A stretch of 8,250 nt of DNA from Flavobacteriales bacterium UBA3376 (GTDB taxonomy: Bacteria; Bacteroidota; Bacteroidia; Flavobacteriales; Weeksellaceae): the NCBI GenBank assembly GCA_002359055.1, contig DEQC01000008.1, positions 4,256-12,505 on the forward strand, given 5' to 3'. A model generated the notes under the pieces. The model was given only the letters and a program-made list of their open reading frames with translations, was not told the DNA's origin and did no database searches. Both the position numbers and the translations under genes were made by a program. Below are positions 1 to 6,375 of the stretch, piece after piece (position 1 is the stretch's first letter; each line of letters starts with the position of its first letter).

Positions 1-591
1 AATCGGTGGGAAAGTATCGAAATGATAACCCAAAACTTTATTACATTCAACAAAATCTGCAGCCAAACACGCATCTTCAATCCCCATAGTAAAATGATCT
101 CCAATTGGGAAAACAGCTAAATCCAATTGACCTACCAAAGTAGGAATCAATTTCATTTCTTGCGTCAATGCAGTATCGCCAGCTACATAAATTTTCTTAT
201 TATCTATAGAAATCACATACCCATTTGGATTGCCTCCATAGGTTCCATCAGCAAATGAACTCGAGTGAAAAGCTATGGTCGAACGTATGTTGATACCATC
301 GGTAGTAAATTGCCCACCCGTATTCATTCCTATCACCTTCAATCGCTTCTTTTCGTAATAATAGGACATTTCTGCATTACAAATGATGCTTGCTCCTGTT
401 CTCTCAGCGATTAATTCTACATCTAAAACATGGTCTTGATGCGCGTGAGTTAACAAAATATAATCAGCTTCCAATGCGTTTAAGTCTATGTCTTTGGCCA
501 ATTCGTTTCCACTAATAAATGGATCGATTATCAAATTTTTACCATTGATGTTGATCGATAAACTCGCATGTCCTAAATAAGTGATTTTCAT
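1..591 (-). CDS. Metal-dependent hydrolase, UPF0173-like metallo-beta-lactamase fold (3' partial)
   Basis: The reading frame is open from an ATG at 591 to the window edge, giving 197 residues that begin MKITYLGHASLSI. Family members are usually about 225-230 aa, so roughly 30 C-terminal residues lie outside. The metallo-beta-lactamase signature THAHQDH is at residues 48-54 (H49, H51, D53, H54 as metal ligands). Further likely metal-site residues are H109 (AFHSSS), D139 (VAGDTA), D164-H165 (PIGDHFTMG) and H189 (GYHFDTFPP), the pattern of the YtkL/UPF0173 hydrolases. No signal peptide is present, so it is presumably cytoplasmic. The start lies 10 bp after the menA stop on the same strand, so it is almost certainly translated from the menA message. 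The substrate of this family is not established. The fold also includes thioesterases of the glyoxalase II type. The family call is firm; the function is open. Confidence -1.
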   Translation of the reverse strand, partial: MKITYLGHASLSININGKNLIIDPFISGNELAKDIDLNALEADYILLTHAHQDHVLDVELIAERTGASIICNAEMSYYYEKKRLKVIGMNTGGQFTTDGINIRSTIAFHSSSFADGTYGGNPNGYVISIDNKKIYVAGDTALTQEMKLIPTLVGQLDLAVFPIGDHFTMGIEDACLAADFVECNKVLGYHFDTFPPI

Positions 592-601
592 ATTTAAATA
601 A

Positions 602-1498
602 TTAAAAGTTTAAACTAATTCCTAAAATTAATGAAAAAGCTAAGGTTAACAAAGCAACTTTCTTTAATTCTTTGTCCAATAAACGCGGTTCTTTTATGGA
701 GAAAATAGTTTTTAGTAAAACAATCGATGGAATCAATAAAATTAAATATGAGAGATAATACCATTGAACTTTTTCGATGATTACCAAATAAATATTGACC
801 AAAACAAAAGGCAATAAAACCAATATACTCTGATAGATTTTAGCCAATTGAAACCCCATTCTCAACGGTAAAGTGTATTTTCCTGCCAATTCATCGGTTG
901 CTATATCACGCATATTGTTGAGGTTCAAAACAGCTGTGCTCAACAATCCAATGGCTGAAGCTGGAAGTAAAATAGAAAAATTGAAACTCTCGTGATTGTA
1001 AAGTGTGTAACTTCCCCAAACTGAAATAATCCCAAAAAACAAGAAAACAAAAATATCGCCCATACCTGCATAACCGTAGGCGTTTTTTCCAACTGTGTAT
1101 TTGATCGCAGCCCAAACACAAGCAATGGTTAATAATAAAAATAAAATCACCCATTTGAATTGAGCTGGACCAAAAGAAATCCAAACCAAAGCCGTTGCAG
1201 TGGTTGCTGACAAAGCACTGAAAATTAGAATGGCTTTCTTCATTTGATTGGGCGATATATCACCTGAGGCAACTGCTCTTTTTTCTCCAATTCTAAATTC
1301 ATCCGTGCCTCGAATACCATCGCCATAATCATTGGCATAGTTCGACAAAATTTGTAAAAATAAAGTGGTGAGAAATGCTAAAATGAAAATCCACCAATTC
1401 CAATGTCCTTCTGACAAAGCTATCAATGAGCCTAAAATAATACCACTGATAGATAGAGGTAAAGTCCTTAATCTTGCTGCTGCAATCCAATGTTTCAT
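602..1498 (-). CDS. menA: 1,4-dihydroxy-2-naphthoate polyprenyltransferase MenA
   Basis: This integral membrane prenyltransferase attaches the polyprenyl tail to 1,4-dihydroxy-2-naphthoate, giving demethylmenaquinone. The 298-aa product starts MKHWIAAARLRTLPLS, the usual MenA N-terminus. The first Asp-rich prenyl-diphosphate/Mg2+ motif, with NDYGD at residues 56-60, and the second, NNMRDIATDE at 194-203 followed by GKYTL, are both intact. About eight or nine hydrophobic segments follow UbiA-superfamily spacing. An in-frame ATG at 1537 would add 13 residues (MFNSVRFLLILST), but family alignment from memory favours the ATG at 1498. A TAATTTTG box at 1512-1505 resembles a Bacteroidota -7 element, but it sits so close to the start that the message would be nearly leaderless, and no -33 partner is visible. 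The gene lies downstream of menB beyond a terminator and directly upstream of the hydrolase gene. Confidence -1.
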   Translation of the reverse strand: MKHWIAAARLRTLPLSISGIILGSLIALSEGHWNWWIFILAFLTTLFLQILSNYANDYGDGIRGTDEFRIGEKRAVASGDISPNQMKKAILIFSALSATTATALVWISFGPAQFKWVILFLLLTIACVWAAIKYTVGKNAYGYAGMGDIFVFLFFGIISVWGSYTLYNHESFNFSILLPASAIGLLSTAVLNLNNMRDIATDELAGKYTLPLRMGFQLAKIYQSILVLLPFVLVNIYLVIIEKVQWYYLSYLILLIPSIVLLKTIFSIKEPRLLDKELKKVALLTLAFSLILGISLNF

Positions 1499-1590
1499 AG
1501 TTGACAAAATTAATAAAAATCGCACTGAATTGAACATTACTTCTAAAAATCATATAGGACTACTCGTTTTTAAAGAAAACAGTTCCTTTG

Positions 1591-1632
1591 AAAAATAAAA
1601 AAGCACCAGCTATTTATAAAATAGTAGTGCTT
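1591..1632 (-). terminator. Intrinsic terminator after menB
   Basis: Read on the minus strand, outer arms AAGCAC/GTGCTT (1632-1627 with 1606-1601) and inner arms CTATTT/AAATAG flank a small internal loop and a 3-nt apical loop. A T-rich tract (TTTTATTTTT, 1600-1591) follows at once. It begins about 20 bp after the menB stop codon, so menB transcription probably ends here and menA probably has its own promoter or depends on readthrough. Confidence -1.
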
Positions 1633-1653
1633 GAATATATGCTTTGAATCGAT

Positions 1654-2487
1654 TTATCTGAATCGATCAAAATCTCGTTTTCTTTTTTCTAAGAAAGCAT
1701 TTCTACCTTCTTCGGCTTCGTCCGTTCCGTAGGCAAGTCGTGTTGCTTCACCCGCGAAAACTTGTTGACCAACCAATCCATCATCAATTAAATTGAAAGC
1801 AAATTTTAACATTTTAATCGCCGTAGGAGATTTAGTTAGAATTTCTTGTGCCCATTCAAAAGCTACTTGTTCCAATTCATCATGTGGAACAACTTTGTTG
1901 ACCATTCCCATTTCAAAAGCTTCTTGTGCTGAATAATTTGCACCTAAAAAGAAAATTTCTCTCGCTCTTTTTTGACCTACTTGTCTTGCCAAATATGCAG
2001 AACCAAATCCGCCGTCAAAACTTGCAACATCTGCATCGGTTTGTTTGAAAATAGCATGTTCTTTGGAAGCTATGGTCATATCGCAAACCACATGCAATGA
2101 ATGTCCACCTCCCACGGCCCAACCTGGGACAACAGCAATGACTACTTTAGTCGAGAAACGAATCAACCTTTGAACCTCTAAAATGTTCAATCTACCTACT
2201 TTATCTTCACCTTCATATCCCTTTTTTCCTCTCACTCTTTGGTCACCTCCTGAGCAAAAAGCCCAGCCACCATCTTTGGGAGAAGGTCCTTCGCCGGTCA
2301 GTAAAATCACACCGACTTCTCGGTCTTCTTCTGCGATGGTAAACGCATCGAGCAGTTCAAAAACGGTTTTCGGACGAAATGCGTTTCGAACTTCAGGTCG
2401 ATTGAAAGCTATTCTTGCTACACCTTCTGATTTTTTAAAAGTTATATCCTCGTATTCTTTTATGGTTTGCCAATTGATTTTCTCCAT
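1654..2487 (-). CDS. menB: 1,4-dihydroxy-2-naphthoyl-CoA synthase MenB
   Basis: MenB is a cytoplasmic crotonase-family enzyme that closes the ring of o-succinylbenzoyl-CoA to 1,4-dihydroxy-2-naphthoyl-CoA in menaquinone synthesis. The 277-aa product has the expected length (E. coli 285). Visible hallmarks are CSGGDQ at residues 78-83 (oxyanion hole), GWAVGGGHSLHVVCD at 122-136, QTDADVASFDGG at 149-160 and LAYGTDEAEEGR at 251-262. S156, D158 and Y253 fit known active-site positions. D151 lies where type II, bicarbonate-independent enzymes such as that of Mycobacterium have Asp and where E. coli (type I) has Gly, so this is predicted to be type II. The start is the first ATG of the frame, with an A/T-rich leader and no Shine-Dalgarno site. 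It is divergent from the lectin operon, with starts 133 bp apart. Confidence -1.
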   Translation of the reverse strand: MEKINWQTIKEYEDITFKKSEGVARIAFNRPEVRNAFRPKTVFELLDAFTIAEEDREVGVILLTGEGPSPKDGGWAFCSGGDQRVRGKKGYEGEDKVGRLNILEVQRLIRFSTKVVIAVVPGWAVGGGHSLHVVCDMTIASKEHAIFKQTDADVASFDGGFGSAYLARQVGQKRAREIFFLGANYSAQEAFEMGMVNKVVPHDELEQVAFEWAQEILTKSPTAIKMLKFAFNLIDDGLVGQQVFAGEATRLAYGTDEAEEGRNAFLEKRKRDFDRFR

Positions 2488-2504
2488 TTTTTGAAATTTT
2501 TCTG

Positions 2505-2536
2505 TAAAAATAAGCTTTTGTAATGAAGAGAAACAA
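2505..2536 (-). promoter_or_regulatory. Possible menB promoter
   Basis: On the minus strand a TTG (2536-2534) lies 21 bp before TATTTTTA (2512-2505), which matches the Bacteroidota -7 consensus TAnnTTTG at all but the last base. The predicted transcription start would be about 10 bp before the menB ATG. Assigned by consensus only; in such AT-rich DNA chance matches are common. Confidence -1.
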
Positions 2537-2555
2537 TTTAAAATTTTCAGAACAA

Positions 2556-2589
2556 TTGAACCAACCTATTAAAATAATCAATACCTTTG
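2556..2589 (+). promoter_or_regulatory. Probable promoter of the lectin operon
   Basis: TACCTTTG at 2582-2589 is an exact match to the Bacteroidota -7 consensus TAnnTTTG. A TTG at 2556-2558, 23 bp upstream, can serve as the -33 element. Transcription would start near 2595 and leave a short leader before the ATG at 2621. This is the only exact consensus box I found ahead of the four plus-strand genes, which fits a single operon. Confidence -1.
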
Positions 2590-2620
2590 CATCGACCTAA
2601 CCTTAAACAATAATAAACAA

Positions 2621-3235
2621 ATGACCAGCCTTTTCGATATAATAAATCCTGAAATATATTTTCATAGGCTGAGAATTCTTTTTTCTTTTCTATTCATTTC
2701 TATTTTCTTTTCAGTTGTATCGGGTCAAATCTACATTTCTGATAATGTAAAGTTCAGTATTTCTGATAGTACTGTTTTTTATATTTCGGGTGAATTAGTT
2801 ACATCGGATGAATCGATTGAAGTAGTAGAAAATAAAATTGTAAAAGTCCCTCATCGTAAGGAATTTGAAACTTCAATAAAATCCGAAATAAATAATGAGC
2901 CAAATGTAAAGGATGAAAATCTTAAAAAAGAAACTGTTGTTTCTGAAAAGAACACAACAAATCATCACGATACTTTTCATTTGCTCAACAGAAATATACC
3001 TCGAAGTTTCTTTTATGAATTACAGAAAACGAGATTGGTTACAGTTCCTACTGTAAAAAACGAACCTCAAGGAAATTTAATTCAGAATACAATATTTAAC
3101 AGGAAGATTTTAACTGAAAAAAAACAGATTTGCACCTCTCAAACTAATGTAAAAAACCATTATTTCTTTGAATCTTTATTCATTCGTCCTCCTCCATCGA
3201 TGGAAGACATATCATCCTTCAATACAAACATATAA
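2621..3235 (+). CDS. Hypothetical exported protein, first gene of the lectin operon
   Basis: I do not recognise this 204-aa protein. A short N-terminal stretch is followed by a basic HRLR and a hydrophobic segment at about residues 19-34 ending SVVSG, then QIYISDNVKF. This reads as a signal peptide (cleavage probably near residue 35) or an N-terminal anchor. After it comes a beta-prone repeat-like piece at residues 36-62 with two similar halves (IYISDNVKFSIS and DSTVFYISGELV). A charged Lys/Glu/Asn-rich linker follows at about 63-118, and then a C-terminal part ending FIRPPPSMEDISSF. One cysteine (C171) is present and no lipobox is seen. The ATG at 2621 has an A-rich leader (ATAAACAA) and suits the promoter at 2582. 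The next gene starts 116 bp later on the same strand, so a role with the lectin-like proteins is likely but unproven. Confidence -1.
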   Translation: MTSLFDIINPEIYFHRLRILFSFLFISIFFSVVSGQIYISDNVKFSISDSTVFYISGELVTSDESIEVVENKIVKVPHRKEFETSIKSEINNEPNVKDENLKKETVVSEKNTTNHHDTFHLLNRNIPRSFFYELQKTRLVTVPTVKNEPQGNLIQNTIFNRKILTEKKQICTSQTNVKNHYFFESLFIRPPPSMEDISSFNTNI

Positions 3236-3351
3236 GTCACATTTTTTTAATTGAACTCAAATTTAAAGTTTAGACTTATGCTTTCAAAACAAAAATCTTC
3301 CTTAAACAAGAAAGTTGTAAGACAGTACTTAATCAATCTAAATAAAAAAAA

Positions 3352-4296
3352 ATGAAATTAACATTAATATTATTATCATATTTATCAGGATTTCTCATTC
3401 TCTCTGCACAAGTAGGGATTGTGAAAGCTGACGAACAAATTATCGGCGATTTTCCGGTATCATCAGCCGCTCTCGAAGTCCGATCTTCTGACCAGGGGTT
3501 TCTTGCGCCAAGAGTTGAATTGGTAGCAGTTTCCAATCCTGCGCCTATTCAAAATCCAAAAACAGGATTAGTAGTTTACAATTCTACGATAAACAATGAA
3601 TTGGACAAAGGCTATTATCATTGGAACGGTGTACAATGGTTTCCGTGGAGAAGCGGTTCCAATTCTTTGGTAGAGTTTCAAGCCGATGATATCAGTGTAA
3701 CTACTTTAGGCTATTTACCTATCGGCAGTAGTGATACTGCTCCCGATGAATTTATCAGCAATGGTATAAAGGGGACTAAAGTAGGTTGCGCCAAATTCAC
3801 CACTGGATTTAATGCAAACGGACATTCCTATTGTTCTTATTCACTAAGACTTGCAGATGACAGCGACCGAGCTACCATTGATTGGATGACCGCATTTAAC
3901 TTGGCAAAAGCTGCCAATGGTTATTTGGTAACGACAACAACGTTGGAAGAATGGAATTTTGTAAGAACTAATTTTCTTAATACTTCGATTTTACCTGGAA
4001 ATGCAGATGCGACTTGGTTAGGTTTCCGAAAAATATCATATCCCGGAAATCCATTAGAATTTACTTGGGTTACCGGTGAGCGATCAATTGTAGCTTGGGA
4101 GAATGCCGGCGGGGGAACACCTCCTTATGCTAACTATGAATTCCATTTTATAGATCAACGGCCAAGTTCTACAGCAGGTTATGATTGTGTGCATGTGACT
4201 TCTTCTGAAGCTGCCAACTTAGACAGAAAATGGGAAAACAGAGCTTGTACGGATAATCATTTTATTTCATTGTTAATTGTTGAATACCAAAACTAA
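3352..4296 (+). CDS. Secreted C-type-lectin-like protein, paralogue 1 (degenerate Ca2+ site)
   Basis: The 314-aa product has a signal peptide (residues 1-19, ending LILSA before QVGI). A Bacteroidota-type N-terminal module follows at about 20-100 (AALEVRSSDQGFLAPRVEL, NPKTGLVVYNST, KGYYHWNGVQW), then a linker with TLGYLP at 118-123. The C-type-lectin-like domain spans about 144-314, with VGC (C146), SYCSY (C161), the helix and NGYLVTTTTLEEW at 189-201, TWLGF at 221-225, FTWVTGE at 237-243, C279, KWENRAC (C299) and a LLIVEYQN end. The positions that bind Ca2+ and sugar in mannose-type lectins are changed: RPS (270-272) replaces EPN and WEN (294-296) replaces WND. Classical Ca2+-dependent sugar binding is therefore unlikely. 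The N-terminal module is irregular (QVGIVKADEQ instead of QVGIGT). The stop lies 6 bp before the next gene. It is likely exported; the ligand is unknown. Confidence -1.
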   Translation: MKLTLILLSYLSGFLILSAQVGIVKADEQIIGDFPVSSAALEVRSSDQGFLAPRVELVAVSNPAPIQNPKTGLVVYNSTINNELDKGYYHWNGVQWFPWRSGSNSLVEFQADDISVTTLGYLPIGSSDTAPDEFISNGIKGTKVGCAKFTTGFNANGHSYCSYSLRLADDSDRATIDWMTAFNLAKAANGYLVTTTTLEEWNFVRTNFLNTSILPGNADATWLGFRKISYPGNPLEFTWVTGERSIVAWENAGGGTPPYANYEFHFIDQRPSSTAGYDCVHVTSSEAANLDRKWENRACTDNHFISLLIVEYQN

Positions 4297-4302
4297 GAAC
4301 TT

Positions 4303-5262
4303 ATGAAAAATTTATATATAACGACATTATTATCTATTTTGATAGGTCAATTAAGCTTTGCACAAGTGCAAATAAACGTTACCGAAGGACAGGAAGAATT
4401 ATCTGCTCTTTTGCAAATCGATGCTTCAGACAAAGGAGTTTCTTTCCCAAATGTAGCACTGACATCTACAACTGACTTACAAACGGTATTGAATCCGGTG
4501 AACGGCTTATTGGTTTATAATATCAATACCGAAAGCGATGTATCGCCAGGTTTTTATTTTCATTACAACGACGCATGGCATCCTATCGGGAAGATGAGTG
4601 AAATCTATCTTTTCAATCAACCTATCGATAAAGATGTATTGGGCTATACGCCATCCAACCTTGGGATAACTGCTGATAATACACCAGGGATAGTATATGG
4701 GAACTCCACAAGTACAAGGTGGCTAACTATGGGTTGCGAAACTTGGTCGGTAAGCGAAGGTGGAAATGGTCATACTTATTGTGCTTATAAGTCAACCACT
4801 AATACTTCAGGCTCTGGTACCCGAACTCACAACTGGGAGCAAGCTTATAATTTTGCTCAAGAAAGAGGTGGTTATTTATTGACCCTAACTTCAGATGCAG
4901 AAAGGGATTGGGTGATGGAAAACATAGTTGCTGATAAAGGCTTAAGCAGTAATATTTGGTTGGGTTATAGAAGTTTCGAATCGAGGTATATTCCTCTTCC
5001 AGGTAATAACAATGATAACCACAATGGGATAAATTTCAATCGCCACAGATACAAATGGATTACCAATGAAAAATGGGTAGCCGACTGGGATGAACCAACT
5101 ACAGCCACGGTTCAACATAATTTCATAAATAATCAACCCACAGTAGGAGTTGCCAGATGTACTTATATCCAAAGCTCAGGACAAAGACAATGGACTACAA
5201 GGACTTGTAATACTGCAACAGGCACAAACCACATCATTGTTGAATTTCAAGCTGAATATTAA
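4303..5262 (+). CDS. Secreted C-type-lectin-like protein, paralogue 2 (degenerate Ca2+ site)
   Basis: This 319-aa protein has the same layout as its neighbours. The signal peptide covers residues 1-20 (ending LSFA before QVQI). The N-terminal module spans about 21-96 (LLQIDASDKGVSFPNVALTS, NPVNGLLVYN, GFYFHYNDAWHP), and DVLGYTPSNLG is at 111-121. The C-type-lectin-like domain runs from about 142 to the end: MGC (C145), TYCAY (C160), GGYLLTLTSDAERDWV at 189-204, IWLGY at 218-222, YKWITNE at 250-256, C286, WTTRTC (C302) and HIIVEF. QPT (278-280) replaces EPN, A284 sits where the accessory Glu is expected, and WTT (297-299) replaces WND, so the classical Ca2+ site is lost. An Asn-rich insert (about residues 232-248) lies in the loop region that usually forms the ligand face. 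It is 6 bp after paralogue 1 and 12 bp before paralogue 3, so co-translation in one operon is very likely. Confidence -1.
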   Translation: MKNLYITTLLSILIGQLSFAQVQINVTEGQEELSALLQIDASDKGVSFPNVALTSTTDLQTVLNPVNGLLVYNINTESDVSPGFYFHYNDAWHPIGKMSEIYLFNQPIDKDVLGYTPSNLGITADNTPGIVYGNSTSTRWLTMGCETWSVSEGGNGHTYCAYKSTTNTSGSGTRTHNWEQAYNFAQERGGYLLTLTSDAERDWVMENIVADKGLSSNIWLGYRSFESRYIPLPGNNNDNHNGINFNRHRYKWITNEKWVADWDEPTTATVQHNFINNQPTVGVARCTYIQSSGQRQWTTRTCNTATGTNHIIVEFQAEY

Positions 5263-5274
5263 AAACTATAAATC

Positions 5275-6291
5275 ATGAAAAAATATTTAAATCATATACT
5301 TTTCCTAAGTTTTTTAGGATTATCTATCGCCTCTCAAGCCCAAGTAGGAATTGGGACAGAGACGCCGCACAGTTCAACTATGTTGGATATTGTTGCCAGC
5401 GACAAAGCTTTTTTAGGACCACAAATCGCTTTGACTTCAACCACAGACATTGTTACGATTGAAAATCCAGCCGAGGGAATGTTGGTTTACAATACTACAA
5501 TTGAACCTTCAGAAGATTTGGACACAGGTTATTATTTTTGGGACGGAGCCACTTGGCAACCCACCGGTGTAGGAAATCGCACCAATATCGTTTCAGATGG
5601 CGTTATCCCTTCTATTCTGGGTTATACACCAACAGGTTATAATGAAAGTCAAACATCAATTACGGTAAACGGAACTACTTTTACCCGAGTTGGCTGTAAA
5701 GTTTGGTCAGGAAATGGGCATCGTTATTGCGCTTACAAAAGTGGTGAGAATGGTTCGTATACGCCTCCATTATTTGGGATTGGGAATGGAACTCTTGTTA
5801 CAGGAGAAAATGGAGTGAATTGGGGAACTGCTTTTAAACTTGGAGAGCTTGCAGGCGGTTATTTGGTGACCCTAACATCTTTGGACGAATGGAATTGGGT
5901 TTATACCAATATTATTCAAAATGGTACTGGATACAATTTAGGAAATCATATTTGGATTGGAAACGCCAAAGCGATTACGAAAACCATTGGAGTTAATACT
6001 TCAGCACCTGGAGTTCCTATCGAGTTTTTCTGGATAACAGGAGAGCAGTCCAAACACGTTTGGGGGAATACCACAACCATCGAACATAATTTTGATCTGG
6101 ATAATAATGAGCCAAATAACGTTGGCAATACAGAGGGGTGTACACATACATGGGGTACAAGCATAACTCAATTTACCCACATGAGAGGATGGTGGAATGA
6201 TGCTCCTTGTGATGTAACTACGTTTTCTCAACAAACAGCCAATCAAAACGTTAGAGCCATGAACCAATTGATCATCGAATTCGAGAATTAA
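5275..6291 (+). CDS. Secreted C-type lectin, paralogue 3, intact EPN/WND Ca2+ and sugar site
   Basis: The 338-aa product has a signal peptide (residues 1-22, ending ASQA) and the canonical QVGIGTETPHSSTMLDI start at 23-39. The LGPQIALTS, NPAEGMLVYNT and TGYYFWDGATWQP module follows to about 96, with ILGYTP at 114-119. The C-type-lectin domain spans about 138-338: VGC (C141), RYCAY (C152), GGYLVTLTSLDEWNWV at 194-209, HIWIGN at 225-230, FFWITGE at 251-257, C289, WWNDAPC (C312) and LIIEFEN. E279-P280-N281, E288 and N308-D309 match, in order, the five Ca2+/sugar ligands of mannose-binding protein (EPN, Glu before Cys, WND). A Ca2+-dependent lectin of mannose/fucose/GlcNAc-type preference is predicted from this. 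No type IX secretion C-terminal domain or lipobox is present. It is the last gene of the operon; a terminator follows. Confidence -1.
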   Translation: MKKYLNHILFLSFLGLSIASQAQVGIGTETPHSSTMLDIVASDKAFLGPQIALTSTTDIVTIENPAEGMLVYNTTIEPSEDLDTGYYFWDGATWQPTGVGNRTNIVSDGVIPSILGYTPTGYNESQTSITVNGTTFTRVGCKVWSGNGHRYCAYKSGENGSYTPPLFGIGNGTLVTGENGVNWGTAFKLGELAGGYLVTLTSLDEWNWVYTNIIQNGTGYNLGNHIWIGNAKAITKTIGVNTSAPGVPIEFFWITGEQSKHVWGNTTTIEHNFDLDNNEPNNVGNTEGCTHTWGTSITQFTHMRGWWNDAPCDVTTFSQQTANQNVRAMNQLIIEFEN

Positions 6292-6300
6292 ATTCGAGAA
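6278..6300 (+). repeat. 10-bp direct repeat across the lectin stop codon
   Basis: AATTCGAGAA occurs at 6278-6287 and again at 6291-6300, a period of 13 bp, with the TAA stop (6289-6291) between and touching the copies. It may be a small duplication that fixed the end of the reading frame. No function is claimed. Confidence -1.
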
Positions 6301-6313
6301 ATTTCATCAATTC

Positions 6314-6346
6314 TTATGTCAATAAAATATTATTTAATTGACATAA
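6314..6346. repeat. Perfect 10-bp inverted repeat after the lectin operon
   Basis: Arms TTATGTCAAT (6314-6323) and ATTGACATAA (6337-6346) are exactly complementary around a 13-nt AT-only spacer that can pair further (AAAT/ATTT). A T5 run begins about 7-8 nt after the hairpin on the plus strand, so it could be a weak first terminator or a 3'-end stabilising stem. A protein-binding palindrome is also possible. Confidence -1.
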
Positions 6347-6375
6347 TTAGAAATTTTTAAATCAACCTATAGAAT

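Noticed and set aside
906..1184. Small minus-strand frames inside menA (also 940-1125 and 1329-1553)
   Set aside because: They overlap menA in other frames and have no recognisable product.
1505..1512. menA promoter from the TAATTTTG box
   Set aside because: It matches the -7 consensus but has no -33 partner at usual spacing and would leave almost no leader, so it is mentioned only in the menA entry.
1499..1537. Extended menA start at the upstream ATG (1537)
   Set aside because: The added MFNSVRFLLILST is not typical of MenA, and the inner ATG gives the usual KHWIAAARLRTLP start.
2183..2494. 103-codon plus-strand frame antisense to menB
   Set aside because: It lies fully over a strongly conserved menB region; a shadow frame.
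5946..6267. Minus-strand frames opposite lectin paralogue 3, and 4942-5172 opposite paralogue 2
   Set aside because: Shadow frames of clearly coding genes, with no domain or start signal.
3352..6291. Type IX secretion (T9SS) sorting domain on the CTLD proteins
   Set aside because: Each protein ends with the last CTLD strand (IVEYQN, IVEF, IIEFEN); there is no extra C-terminal beta-sandwich domain.
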